DNA of 64,000 nt from Sanguinoderma infundibulare (lineage: Eukaryota; Basidiomycota; Agaricomycetes; Polyporales; Polyporaceae): the NCBI GenBank assembly GCA_032821775.1, contig JAVLRN010000007.1, forward strand, positions 558,001 to 622,000. The letters run 5' to 3'. Below are positions 10,646 through 22,002 of this stretch, in pieces. Within the stretch, counting starts at the first letter, position 1. Every line of letters starts with the position of its first letter. Position numbers and translations under genes: made by a program. The notes beneath the pieces were generated by a model. That model did not search any database, was not told where the DNA came from, and saw nothing but the letters and a program-made list of their open reading frames with translations.

Positions 10646-11507
10646 CCTCCAGCCTATACGCACCTACGCGCACGCTCGTACTTATTTTCCTCGATAATCG
10701 AGGAACGGACTGATGAACGAACTAACGAAGCCGAGGGAATCCTGTGGCCGGTTTGTTATTAATGTGTACATCCGTAGGATAGATGTTCTGTAACAATAGC
10801 TAACAACGTTAACCGTTGTCTCAACTCAAGCCTGTCTATGTAAAGTTGAAGCTTGGAAAGCTCCTCCCTGAAGGTCTGACGAGAGGAAAGCTCCCACCTG
10901 CTGTTTGCTTATTTGAGTGAAATCTCTGGGAGGTTTGTCTCGCACGCCTGCCTGTCCCTCGCTCCAAGTCGGAACTCGTCCGTACGACGGATCACCCACG
11001 GTCGACAACCAGTGGTACCCATTTGTACGGCGCCGTGGATCAATGAATGGCTTCCAGCCAGAAGATCACACATTCGTCGGTCGATGAAGACGGCGGGAAT
11101 GATATAAAAGTGAATAAATATGAGAGATGGGACTAGAGATCGCGAGTCACGGGATACAGACGTTACCGATACAGAAGCCGGAGGGAGGGGTATAATGGAG
11201 TAGGAACGAACCGGAAGCCACGAATGTCCTGTATATGCAAGAGACCGAAGAGAGATCGCGAGACACCGGAGACACACGCTATCGATACAGGGCCCGGGGA
11301 GATACCGTACAAGGGTATAAGGGAATAGGAATGAAGGTAGGAATGTGCTCTATATAGTATGTGTCCGAGGATAGAGGTGTGGAGCGAATGAGCAAGGATG
11401 CCCTGAGGCTAGAAGGGAACCGCGAGCAGTCGGGAAGAAGAGATATCGCGTTGCGGAGCGGAGGGGCGGGGTGGGGTGTGCGTATGTGTGTGTGGATGTG
11501 CGACTGC
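10646..11507. repeat. Intergenic region with an imperfect ~110-bp tandem duplication
   Basis: No gene is seen. Two diverged copies of a roughly 110-bp unit lie at about 11136-11238 and 11251-11358; each begins AGATCGCGAG and contains CGATACAG and GGTATAA. These lie in the 3' flank shared by the convergent lipase and coiled-coil genes. Confidence 0.45.
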
Positions 11508-12725
11508 TCAGGCCTTGCGAGCCTTGCGCGACAGACGGATGGTGAACGGATTGCGGCGGGGAGGCGGAGGAGGGGAAGCAGCCTCGGGCTGAGACTGGTC
11601 CGAGTCGAAGGATTCGGACGCCTCCGTCTCGGTCTCGATCTCGGCCTCAGTCTCGGTCTCGGTCTCACTGCTCCGTCTGGAGAGCAGCGACTGGAAGCTG
11701 AAGCGGACCGTCGACGAGAGGGCGGAGATGCGCCGGGCGCGCTGCTTCAGGACGGGCTCGAGCCGCTTCTTGAGCTGCACGATCTCCGCGCCCTGTAGAG
11801 CGTTGATCCTCGCGGCGGTAGTCTAGGGTGACGGAAGAGTATGAGCCTCGAATCATCAACGGGAACAGAAAGGACGCACCTCTTCGACCTTCGACCGCTC
11901 GACATGGGCATCGTAGAGCCCACGAACCCTGCTCAGCTCCACGTCGAGCCTAGCGTTCTTGTTCGTCTCCTGGTCGAGCTTCGTCTCGCTCGCCTCGAGC
12001 TTGCCCTCAAGAGCAGTAGCCTCGGCCGAGAGAGTAGCGGCACGAGCTTCGAGGGTAGCAGCCTTGGCCTCGGCCTCGGTGGCCCGGGTCGTGAGGGCGG
12101 CGACCTTGCCGCCGTAGTCTGCGCGAGTCTCAGCGAGCTGGTGAGCGACGGCGTCTGCGCGTGCAAGCGCTGCGTCCCGCTCCGCAGTGACTTTCGCGAC
12201 GGTCCGGGTGGCAGCGGCGAGCTGGACCTTCAGCGCGGCGATCTCCCTGTTCTTCTGCCCGAGCACGATCTTGGAGCTCGCCTGCACGAAGTCGAGCCTC
12301 TCCATGAGCGCCTTGTTCCTCTCGCTCTCGCGCTCGCGCTCGTTCTCGGCCTCGGAGTCTGTGCTCGAGTTGGAGTCGGAGTCGGCACTGGGGGGAGATG
12401 GACCAGGATTGGGAGCGGGGACGGGGACGGGAGCGGGAGTTGGCGGTGGGACGTCGAGGGTTGTCTTCAGCTGGGCGAGATGGGCATATTCTTCGTCGAC
12501 GAGTTCGTCGAAGGCCTTCTTGCAGGCCGCGAGGGTGTCTTGGAGGATGGCGTTCTCGAGCTTGAGCGCGGCGACTTGGCGTTGCGAGCGGACGATGCCG
12601 GCGGCCGCGAGGGAGAGGACGATGGTGACGAAGATGCCGAGAACAAGGAAGAGTGCCCACGGAAGCGGGTGGAAGGCGCACGAGGTGCAGAGGGCGTGAT
12701 GAAGGCTGTTCGGGATGTTGGCCAT
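11508..12725 (-). CDS. Membrane-anchored coiled-coil protein
   Basis: Two exons, 12725-11880 and 11822-11508, with a 57-bp intron; about 386 residues. Residues 20-45 form one strong hydrophobic segment (ALFLVLGIFVTIVLSLAAAG). It is followed by a heptad-rich coil starting QVAALKLENAILQDTLAAC, a Pro-rich hinge of alternating P-V-P-A, and a Ser/Asp/Glu acidic patch. A second long alanine-rich coil follows (AAALEARAATLSAE-type repeats). The tail has SFQSLLSRRSS, an acidic Glu/Thr repeat and a basic end. This plan (N-terminal membrane segment, coil, proline hinge, coil, SRR-S tail) is shared with genes A (22003) and B (27702), which I infer are distant paralogues. No enzymatic function can be assigned. 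Confidence 0.8.
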
Positions 12726-13429
12726 CGCGGAGAGGCCAATCGGGGTGACTGTGATCGCGATGCTGGTGAACCTGATGAACCTCGATTGACTACTATGTGA
12801 CAGGTGACGCGGGGAGCTTGACGGCTTTGGGCGACCTGGTTCAAGATAGTCGTAGCAGTGGAAAGAGGGATAATGAACTAGGGGGAGGCGAGCGGGCTTT
12901 TGGCGTCTCTAGCGTCTAAGGCGCGTCTTCTGCCGATCGCTCGACTTGTAAGGCCGGATCGGGGTGTCGTGACCGCGACTGAAATCGCCGGAGCCCCACC
13001 CTCCTAAATGTCGAGTCGTGACCTAGTTTGGGCTCTGTCAGAATATGCAGGCCTTTTCTCCACAACGTTCAAGGTCATACCTGCGTCGTATTCCCGTTCC
13101 AGCCAAGGGCAAGTTGCATGCGACCTCGGCGACGTTCAATGTCGCCCCTGACTTGTTCACGAGACGATCTATGATTGAGCCATGAGAATGTAGTTGCAGG
13201 CCGAGTCAAGTACAAGTGGATTCAGAAACAGATGGTCTGGCATTGAGCGACTCCGAAGCCGGTCCCCTCTTGCGCGGTTCGGTCGTGGGTCGACGAACGC
13301 GCGAAAAACAGCAAATATGCATTGGATCAAGGGTACGGTGGGTCAGTCGTGAGTCGGATGCAGGATACGTATTGATGTGCATAGACCTGGGAAATGGATC
13401 GACGCCGGGCGAACAACTGCGTCAGTGCG
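12726..13429. other. No recognisable gene
   Basis: Contains the promoter of the leftward coiled-coil gene and short frames with no family motif. Confidence 0.4.
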
Positions 13430-13970
13430 CCATATTCCACCGGCTTCAGCAGGACGGCAGACTGATAGGCGAGAAGGGAGATAAATATACTGCACGACGG
13501 GCAACACGAAGCGGCGTTAATGCGTACCATGATTATACACGTAACCTTTGAAAGATGTCGCTGAAGGTCCGTCTGTATGTTGCCTAAAGGACGTGCCTGA
13601 GTGTTCTCCGAGTCATCCGAGCATGGAGACTGCAGATAGTGATTTGGAGGGTTAAGGGAGATCGCGACGATTCCTTGGCCCACGTATGCTCTGACACGTC
13701 CCGAGAAACGATGCAGTTGCCCTGCGTCACGATAGCGATCAGTCACACGTGCAAGGAAGATGGAAGCGACGGGCGCACTGGCACCAGTTTGCTCTGATAA
13801 TGCAGAGCCTCCTCCGACTGCTTCCTGCTCTCCGGAGTGTCTTTGAATGTCTCGTAGTCGAGGGAACCAATATATGCGGCGTTTGACGACGTCGTGACGA
13901 CGCGCGCGTGGCCATCCGGAGACGTCTTGATAGCGGCGAGGGGAGCGGCTGTCCCGACGTACACGTACAA
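13430..13970 (-). pseudogene. Short-chain dehydrogenase/reductase (retinol-dehydrogenase-like) relic
   Basis: The minus strand reads SPDGHARVVTTSSNAAYIGS, then LDYETFKDTPESRKQSEEAL and HYQSKL. This matches the SDR segment RVV-TSS ending in the catalytic Y-x3-K (here HYQSK, with Tyr and Lys retained). A frame change near 13745 separates it from RYRDAGQ and QGIVAISLNP. After what looks like an intron with a lost donor, NIQTDLQRH and LLKPVEYGALTQLFA continue. The Rossmann NAD(P)-binding N-terminus is not found nearby. Truncation plus at least one frameshift makes this a pseudogene. Confidence 0.65.
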
Positions 13971-14994
13971 GGGCTAGAACGAAGTCTCCAGAAGCGCTCA
14001 TGTAGTTAGCTCTATCTCCTCATCTCGATAGTCGTCTTCTCCATCGTCACAGAAGTATCGCCGTCAACGAAAGTCAGCAGCTCCGGCGCGAGCCGAAGTC
14101 GATGACTCGGAACTATGCAGTGGCCTAGTTGTGGTGTCCCTAGTACCCCAACACGGAAAACTGACCGAACAAGCTCGCAGACTTACCGTTCTCAAAGTCC
14201 TCCGCGTTGCTTGCAGCCGGGGACTAGAACGATGGAGGTACAACCAGGATCGAGCCGCCCTTGAGGACGCTGGCGGTGACGTAGTCGAGCATGCCGATCG
14301 AAGCGCAAAAACCTAGAAGTGTGATCACGTCAGAATGAGCTAGGACTAAATTACACAGCGGGCTGTAGACAACTAAACATGTCCAGAGGCGTCGTTCAAA
14401 GGCTAACCCCTGTGCTCAGATGCTGAAGCGCCGGATTGTCGGCGTTGCAGCCGTAAAGCCTGATGTGCACCTTCGACCGCCGTGGTCGGCATCGCTTTGG
14501 GGGCTGGGAACAGCTTCCAAACAGGCAGGCTATAGTGCCGCCAAGAGGATCGCGAGGAAGTGGAGTTTATTGCTTGTTTGTTCCTGGGAAGGATGGCATG
14601 GATGTCGAAGTGGCAGGATGAAGGTCCACATGAGATCGAGTTCGAAAGACGGGTCGCCTCCCTAGCAGGAAAAAAATCGCACCTACCAGAGGAATTCATG
14701 GGGCTTGCAACCAACAGCCTGAACGGTGTTGTTTCGACAAGGTACACGTTGAGAGGCGACCGTGACGGCGTCGCGGGTGGGGTCCTTAGTGACTGGGGTC
14801 CTCATCCGGCTGTATCCGAAACAAGCGCCAACGCCGCGCTGTCCTCGAGTGGAGGCACTAACAATTCAACCGGGACCGGTCGTCCGAGTCTCCCACTCGC
14901 GGTCTGAGCTGTCTTTGCAGGACTCAATCGACTTCATCCTGAATCCCTATGACTGCTAACCAGAACTCATCAAGTACATGCTGTTACAGTTCGA

Positions 14995-15560
14995 ATGTAC
15001 CGGAATACTGGTACATCTTCGGCAAGCTGCGTCTCTTGCGAGATCAAGTTGCCAGTCGTCAAGGGTAAGCATCCACTGGCACCTCGCGCAGTGAAAGTAG
15101 ATCGTTAGCTTATTTTTTCTTTCCTGTTGCAGGGGATATTCCGAGCTTCAGGCTTGTCGAAACTGAGAAAGTCCTCTCATTCAATTTCGACATCGTACCG
15201 CTTTCTAAGGCCATGCCCTGATCGTCCCGAGATGTGCGTCCCCTGCCGCTTCACCATTGTTATTACCCACACTGCTCGTTTCCTACATTCCACGCGGAGA
15301 AGCTTCACCAAGTTCCCGATAAGTACTTCTCCAACCTCCTTCCCACCACGAAGAAGATCGTTCTTGCGCTGGGAGCCAAGAACTACAACCTCCTACAGTT
15401 TCGTGTCTCGATCATCAGAAAGACCTTTGCTGATCGATGCTCGTGTCTGCAGAACAACGGCCGTATCGCGCGCCAGGAAGTCGACCATGTCCACTTCCAC
15501 GCTATTCCCACGCAGCTCGCCCTCCCAGAAGCCCTTGATGACCTACCTCAGGAAGGGCCG
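14995..15560 (+). pseudogene. HIT-family (histidine triad) nucleotide hydrolase pseudogene
   Basis: HIT proteins hydrolyse AMP-linked nucleotides. Exon 1 (14995-15064) gives MYRNTGTSSASCVSCEIKLP; after an intron ending at 15132 comes GDIPSFRLVETEKVLSF, the usual GEIPS-KL-ET start. The segment that should read DIVPLSKGHALIVP loses one base, so it becomes DIVPLSKAMP and stops. Further on FHAEKLHQVPDKYFSNLLPT and TTKKIVLALGAKNYNLLQ are in good order. An intron whose GT donor is damaged then leads to NNGRIARQEVDHVHFHAIP. The histidine triad H-x-H-x-H survives partly as HVHFH. The C-terminus is not recognisable. Frameshift plus donor loss indicate inactivation. Confidence 0.72.
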
Positions 15561-16192
15561 TCACGGTTAACTTCATTTGGGATTCGCCGGCATTCTGTTT
15601 ACCACATCTTCACGAGCTCGTCTTGTTCGATGAGATCCGATCGTGTCCCATTTGGTGGCGTTGCGATGGCTCGCATCACATGTACAGCGGTTTGCAAGCT
15701 GTGCACAAACCAGTAGGTAAGTCGCTTAGTCGCCGCATCCGATCACAGAGGCGTTTTGACCATTCGGCGCGGAGAAAAATCTCAGTCTTCGTGAAACGCG
15801 CCTTCTGCCTGTCCGACCTTCTGGCACGGCGTCCTGCCGTCATGTTCTTTGCGCGGCCCAAAGGTCAATATTAAGAAATACCCCGAGCTCCGGAACTGGA
15901 TCTTTTGTCGATGGGATACGAACGACGCCCAAATCGAGTGACGCGCGAACAACAACAATGGCGCTGCACTTGACGCCGCTTTTCCGTCTATATGATCGCC
16001 TGCGCAGTGAGTTCCGGTACAGCTTTCCTCTCTACGGCTTTGTCTCAAACCCGTGTTGTGTTCGTCGATGTAGCTAATCACATCTCATCGCATTTCCCTT
16101 TGGATCACTCCGTTGTTGCTGGACGTCGGCCGCTTCGCCTGGCTGTCCATGCGTTTCGAAGCGCAGGCCGCTTTATGCTCCTCAGAGCTAGG

Positions 16193-16289
16193 TATAAAAC
16201 CGAGGCACCATGCTTACAAACAGCCATCCCTGCCCACTCCCCACGCCGACCTCAATCAAGTTCTCGTTATTTCCTGCACACGCGCAACA
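16193..16289 (+). promoter_or_regulatory. Conserved core promoter of the zinc-finger family (copy 1)
   Basis: TATAAAA at 16193 is followed by CCGAGGCACCATGC, then a pyrimidine-rich leader containing CATCCCTGCC and AAGTTCTCGTTA. The same block precedes the four other family members. Confidence 0.65.
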
Positions 16290-17308
16290 ATGCCTAGGAC
16301 TCCCGGTGCAAAAAGTGCAAGAAATGTATGCTTCTTTTCCGCCATCCACATTGCAATGATGCCTATTGATCGTATTTTTTTTTAGCAAGACACTGGTTTC
16401 ACGTGCCATGTCTGCCAGCCAGAGCGTTCCTTCGCAACCAAAACTTCCTTGGCCACCCACCAGAGGGGGCAGCACAGTGAGGAGAAGCCAAAGCCAGTCA
16501 CGTGCCCCGACTGCGACCGTTCCTACAAAACGGCCGCGTACTTCCCCTACCACAAGTGCAGAACCCCTAAGGCTAAGACCAAGTTCACTTGCGATGTCTG
16601 TGGTGGTTCCTTTCCAAACCCATCTAAATTGGCCGCCCACCAGACGCTACACACTGGGCATCAGGAAGAGCCTCAAGATAATGTGGGTGGCTTGGACCAC
16701 GAGATGACGCACGCTGAGAATGTGGGATCGCGGTGAGTCTGAACGTCCTCAGTCACCCTTACACATGCTGATCGGCCCGGAAAATATAGCATGTTCAAAT
16801 GCGCAGGGTGCTTGTTTCGCGACCCGGAATCTCACAACGTCGTGCTCCATTTCGTCCATTTCCAGTGAGTGCAGCTTCGCGACCTTCGGAATCCAGAAAC
16901 ATCCGTGCTGACTTACAAACGGCGCGCAGTACAAAAGCACACTTGGATGGCCAGCCATACGAGTGCCCCTTCCCTCTCACAGACCCTGAAGGGAACGACT
17001 TCAAGTGCCCGTTCCAGATTGAGGATTGGGGTTCGTTGCAGCTGCACGCGAGCCTGTTCCACAATCCCGAGCGGCACGTTATCGCCCTGTATCCCTACTC
17101 CTCTGTCCAAATTTTCTCGTTCCAGCCAAATCCGCCCTCGCCTTCGCCCTCCGATTCCTCCCCCGCGTCATCCACCGCCTCCCTGCCTTCCCACTGGGAG
17201 CCAACGCCTCCGAGTTCCCCAAACTGGTCGGCCCGTCCGATCAACGACTCCCTGCCTTCCGACTGGGAGCCAACGCCTCCTGGTTCCCCGAATTGGTCGG
17301 CTCAGTGA
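16290..17308 (+). CDS. C2H2 zinc-finger protein, family copy 1
   Basis: Four exons: 16290-16325, 16386-16732, 16790-16864 and 16930-17308. The short first exon encodes MPRTPGAKSARN. Exon 2 has three C2H2 fingers: CHVC with H-x4-H, CPDC with H-x-C, and CDVC-GGSFPNPSKLAAHQTLH. Exon 3 gives a compact finger-like module (FKCAGCLFRDPESHNVVLHF). The last exon has a finger with a long loop (YECPFPLTDPEGNDFKCPF, then H-x4-H), followed by repeats of SLPSDWEPTPPGSPNW. DNA binding is expected from the fingers; the target is unknown. The annotated frame stops at 17308. One base away, an open frame continues to 17411 and ends LFLHPPQSVYGGSTAVFSRP, resembling the C-terminus of copies 2 and 4, so a frameshift may have shortened this copy. 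Confidence 0.75.
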
Positions 17309-18526
17309 CAGTGACGAGGCCAGTCCGGTCGACTCGGACAATCTTCCGCTGTTCCTCCACCCGCCCCAGAGCGTTTATGGGGGGTCCACAGCTGTATTTT
17401 CAAGACCTTGACGCGCCCTCGATAGTGTTGCGTTCTGTATTCCTGGCTCAGATCGTTCGGCGGTCTGGCGGGTCGCATCGGTGAACGACCAAGCCTCGGT
17501 CGCGTCTTAGCAATATGTCTATGCATGTACTATATATGATCTGCTATGCCTTATGTCTTATGCAGATATCCTGTCATTTTACGAATTCATCGAGGCCCCG
17601 CTGTTATCGGGATAGGTGATCACGGATATATGTGCATTGGCAGGGGTAAAACCTCGCCTGCCAACCGCTCGTGCGATGGTGTCCTAAGGCGTTCCACTAT
17701 ATGTCATCCGGACCCCAGTACGCACCAGGTGTGAGTCGTGACTGTGTCCGAAAATTTGCCTGACAAAATTTGTACTGTTCAGCAAAGACTCGGTGGGCTC
17801 AGGGTGAAGAGGCGGAGGTCATCGGACGGGAGCAGCTGAATGCAATGGTTCCCCGGCATCTGAGTTGCCTTCTACAGACATGCCACGTGAGCGAGTTTTC
17901 TTCCTTCATGACTGGCCCGGGTAAACCGCGTCGCTTGTCCTCCCGCCGATTGTTCTTGGAGCACACTGAACCTCAGGTTCGGATAGGGGAACCTCTTTTT
18001 ACTGCACAAATGCAACTCCTAGGACAACCGTGCGCCCGTGACTCAACTTTCCCCACTTCCCCCGCTTTCCGAGTCCCCGACTCGGAGGCTCCTAGATCTG
18101 TCACTACTATGTCGACTCCAACTGCCAGTGCAACCGGAGCCATTATCGCGGTAAGTCCTCGTAAAACAACGTAGACGCCTCTATATCTACTATGTCTCGG
18201 CTTGCAACTGAAAAGCCTATGCGAATTGCGAGGGACTTCCCACTGGTTCGCGGCCGCTTGCACCGTGGCGCGATTGTGATTGGCGAATCACCCGGCTCCA
18301 ATGCGTCGGTTGTATCTAGGCGAGTTCTGGCCAGCTTTGTTCTCCGCTATGTCTTAGACCTACATTGTCTTTGCAGAAGCAGTCAATCACATACCACCAC
18401 ACGTCATTTGGTCCACTCCGATGTGACTGGACGTCGGCCGCAAAGCCCTGCTGCTACAGTAGGTTGACATCGAAGCGTGGGCAAAAGGGCTTTGCATATC
18501 GCTTTCCGTTCCTTATGCCTCAGTTT

Positions 18527-18630
18527 TATATATAAAGCTGAGGCTCCATGCCTCGAAACCAGTATCCCTGCCTACTTCCAACGCCCACCTTCTTAACCAA
18601 GTTCTCGCTACACCCTCCCCACACTCAATC
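18527..18630 (+). promoter_or_regulatory. Conserved core promoter of the zinc-finger family (copy 2)
   Basis: TATATATAAAG, then CTGAGGCTCCATGCCTCG and CAGTATCCCTGCC, about 100 bp before the ATG. Nearly identical to the promoter of copy 4 at 58230. Confidence 0.65.
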
Positions 18631-19365
18631 ATGCCTCACGTTCGCGGTTCCCAAATCGACTCGAACGTACGCTCCTGTTTCGCCATCCAGATCGCAATGG
18701 CACCAACTGATTTTACGTCTCTAGAACGAGCCTCAAGATGGCCGTTTCACGTGCGGTACATGCGAACAGTCCTTCGGAAGGATATATGAGTTGGAGCGTC
18801 ACATGAAGACGCACGCTGAGAATAAGGAAGACCTGTAAGTTTCCTATCCTCAGTAAGGGCCCCTACACATGCTGATCGGCCCGGACAACATAGCAAGTTC
18901 AGATGCAAACACGCAGGTTGCGACTTCGCGAGCCTGCAACGCAGCAATGTGGTAAACCATTTCATCAGTCTCCAGTGAGTCTAGCTTCGCCACTGTCCGC
19001 ATGACATGCATGCTCAATCACAAATTACGCGCAGCACAAACGAGGCATTCGAGTGCTCCTTCACGGTTGCGGACGCTTCGGGAAGGGTTTCCAATTGCCG
19101 GTACAAGACGAAGGATCGGTACTCATTGACGAAGCACGAGAAGAAGCACCATGAAGACCAGCAGCCCAGGGATGGAGCCCGAGAGCAGAATCTCGGCGTC
19201 ATCGATAAGTTCCGCAATGACTGCTGCATCCTCCCTTCCTCGCCACCAAAGCGAAAACCCCAGACTGAGCCAGTCATCATACAGCGCAGCCCTGTCTCTC
19301 CGCTGTTCCTCCACCCCTACATGGACGTTTATGGAGGATCTACCGCTAACATTCCAAGACCCTGA
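18631..19365 (+). CDS. C2H2 zinc-finger protein, family copy 2
   Basis: Exons 18631-18666, 18725-18834, 18894-18974 and 19035-19365, about 186 residues. First exon MPHVRGSQIDSN; second exon one classic finger (FTCGTCEQSFGRIYELERHM ending in H-x3-H with the K-THAENKE linker). The third exon holds FRCKHAGCDFASLQRSNVV, a C-x4-C finger. The fourth holds the long-loop finger, beginning FECSFTVADASGRVSNCRYK and ending H-x4-H. The C-terminal motif is SPVSPLFLHPYMDVYGGSTA. Compared with copy 1 it has one finger, not three, in exon 2. It lies in a 1.9-kb block duplicated at 57.4 kb. Probable nuclear DNA-binding protein; targets unknown. Confidence 0.8.
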
Positions 19366-19599
19366 CACCCCCTCGATAATGCAGCGTTTTGCAGCTTGGG
19401 TTGCCGGGAAGTCGAGAGGCGCGAACGGTGCTGATGCGTACGTCGGTCTAGGATACGACATAGATACATGGGCATATCGTTAAGACGTAAACGAGTCTAA
19501 GTATGATATATAATCCGATATGCTTTATGCCAAGTCTGATCCCGCCATCCTTCTCCCAAGGTGGTGAGGTATTACAAGAGTCTACAACTCGGAAATATG

Positions 19600-20350
19600 T
19601 TCGTGATGTCGGTGGAGACGAGGGTGCTCAGAGAGGCGGCGGGATCTATTGTGGACATTAGGAGAAGATAGAGAGGGGGCGATTCGTGCAGCGCGGATGG
19701 CAGCGCGTGCGTGGCCCGAATGCGGCGGGTGCGTTGAGAGGGGTTTTGAAAAGCAGGAGAACTGCCCGTTAACGGGTATGTCTGACCCCACACAAGGGCC
19801 ATCTCGAATACATTGGGCTAGACGCGCTTTGGACGCTGTTACGAGACGCACTCCTCAGTATATGATGCTCGATCGTTGCACCGTGATGGCTGGAGAACTG
19901 GCGCACCTTTACATCTCCATCGACCCAGAGCTATGTTGACGTGGCCCGCGGGCAGTGCCGCGATTCGGACCCTATGTGTACGTGCCCGTTCGAGTGTCGT
20001 GAGGCCTGCGGAAACAGCGGGTACCGGTATCCAGAAGCGAGTGCGAGGACAAATTCGGTCGAGGCCCCATGCATAAAACGGCAAAGGAGATGGATAGCAG
20101 AACACCTATTAAGCGTGTCCTCTGTCTGATCAAAAGCCAAAAGAAAGAAGAGTCGTCGTTATACATCCTCGTCAATCAACAGTCCGCGAATAGAACGTAC
20201 TGGTACAGAGCAAAGCAAAGCATCTAATTAGGTAGGCCATCCAGGTAGGTCCGTGTCCTTGTGTGCGTATATGGCGCGAGGAGCGGGTCGTACAGTAGCG
20301 GATCGTGCACGTCATATCGGGGAGTCGACAAGGCGTGCCGTGGCAGGAAT
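19600..20350. other. No recognisable gene
   Basis: Region between the duplicated zinc-finger block and the YKT6 relic. Short frames only, with no motifs. Confidence 0.4.
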
Positions 20351-20356
20351 TTCTCT

Positions 20357-21115
20357 CTACGCGATAATGCAGCAGGCGTTTTGCTGAAGAGACGGAAGGA
20401 ACGGGCACGGTAGGCGGGGAGGTGACAAAGGGCCGTGTAAGACGGCGCACCTTCTTCGCAATCTTGTAGAATATCTTGCTCTGTGCTGACAGTTCGTTCG
20501 ACTTGTCCACCAGATCATTCATCTGCTCTCCTCGCTGCAGCACCGACTCGATCGTCTTGTGCTGCGCACCCACGAGCCCTGCGAATGGTACGGGTAGACT
20601 AGCAAAACGACGCACCAGAATGATCTTAGTCCCGTCCAACTCCTGTTGCACTTTCATGATAGCATCCGCTTGTCTCGGGTCTTGGTACTTCTGCAGATAC
20701 GTATTGACCTCTGGGAACGAGATGGCAGCGGGGGTGTTGAAGGACGCCTGAGGGACCTTTGCGATGAACTCGTCAAGCAGTTTGGCGAGGAGAGAAAATG
20801 CTGGCCGGACGGGTTACTCCTTGTCCACGATGATTACAGCTAAAGGCAATGCAAACGTTGGCGTTTCACAATGAGGAGGAGGGAATTGATGAATAACGAG
20901 ACGGACCTGCAAGCTGCTCAGCGCCACCGCGATTGTAGACGTGTGCGGTGTACACGTCCTGCTGGATGCTCTGCCGTTGAACTTGTGGAGTGCACTCTGA
21001 GAACGACAAGAACTCGCCGACGGAACCGCGTTGATAGAACGAGAAGGAGGAGAGGTCGGATGCGCTGCTTAGAACGACGCCGGACTTGTCCGGAGGCGTG
21101 AGGACTTCATGATTT
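20357..21115 (-). pseudogene. YKT6: YKT6 (R-SNARE) pseudogene
   Basis: YKT6 is a prenylated longin-type R-SNARE of ER-Golgi and vacuolar fusion. On the minus strand the longin domain is readable as LSSASDLSSFSFYQRGSVGE and then QRQSIQQDVYTAHVYNRGG. After an intron the next exon reads AVIIVDKE-stop-PVRPAF, then SLLAKLLDEFIAKVPQASF. The stop is TAA at 20814-20816, where family members have Tyr. The exon holding VNTYLQKYQDPRQADAIMK leads into the SNARE motif (HKTIESVLQRGEQMNDLV, SAQSKIFYKIAKK). The last exon is QNACCIIA, a good prenylation tail ending 20357. A few codons after GEFLSF are also missing, and exon 1 is barely recognisable. Introns are retained, so this is a genomic duplicate, not a retrocopy. 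The functional gene must be elsewhere. Confidence 0.8.
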
Positions 21116-21820
21116 CAATCCCAGGAAAAGACAAACCACGCTGGTAGAACACAAGACCAGATGGAGGCAGAGAGAAAGAGGAGAAATGCTGCCTCGCGCA
21201 GTCCGACCAATCAAATCGCTTGAAATTGCAGGAGGCTGTGCCGGTCCATCGACACTGCCAAGCGACGCTCTTCCTGCCTTCGTGACCGCCAGTCTCTGTC
21301 TGCGTCTCGCCGAAGCATTCAAGGTGCGAGCTCTCCGAATCATCGTGCGTTTCGATCACTAATCTCTTCGATATACCCAAAGGAGGTCATCAAGGACCTT
21401 GGAGCGTCTCGACCGAGATCTTCGATCGTTTTGCGAAACGACTGCCGGATAGCCCACGTACACGTCACGCGAACCATCCCGAATGAGGCGAGGTCGGAGA
21501 CGGTCAAGGTTCACGAGCTGTTTGGCCATTGGCGATTGGTAGGGTCTTCTGCGATGCCGGCTGATTGTGCTCTCCAGCGATCTCAGTTCCTTAAGCGCCT
21601 GTGTGCGCTCCATCTGTGTTAAGTAAATATCGCCACCGTAACGCTACGTATGCTAAGTCACTTTTTGTTGGACAGGTTTTTGTCTCTATTTCTCCGAGTG
21701 TGAGGCATTTACTGCTGCCAACTCTCCGACGGATAAAGGCCCGTGTGGAGAATCGTCAGCTGGGCTTTGGCAATCCGGCGCCAAGGTATGTGAAGACGAG
21801 AACCGTCACATTTGTGGAGT
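21116..21820. other. No supported gene
   Basis: The longest minus-strand frame (21613-21359) begins MERTQALKELRSLESTI and is Arg-rich; I do not recognise it and it lacks supporting splice sites. The right part (from about 21700) is the upstream region shared with gene B. Confidence 0.3.
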
Positions 21821-22002
21821 AGGATCGTAGACGCTGACCCCGCCAAAGAACAGTTCGTCTCTCCAACTTGGATCGTAACTTCTGCCTCACCCACTGCCTC
21901 ACCCGCTGCCACCGGTCAACGCCAGCCCTCTCAATCGCTCGCACCCCACCGATTCCAGCATACCTCTCATCTTCACCTCGATCATTGATTGATCCCGCCA
22001 TC

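Larger units (their letters stand above)
17705..19598. repeat. Segmental duplication, unit containing zinc-finger copy 2
   Basis: About 1.9 kb starting at a shared GTGAGTCGTGACTGTGTCCG and ending past the zinc-finger gene at CTACAACTCGGAAAT. It is repeated in the same orientation at about 57428-59433 with few differences, covering upstream DNA, promoter, all four exons and 3' flank. Confidence 0.8.

Noticed and set aside
11841..12800. 319-codon plus-strand frame
   Set aside because: Antisense shadow of the membrane-anchored coiled-coil gene; composition (Gly/Leu/Asp-rich) mirrors the GC-rich opposite strand and no motif is present.
13216..13551. Plus-strand 111-codon frame
   Set aside because: Overlaps the readable end of the dehydrogenase relic on the other strand and shows no motif.
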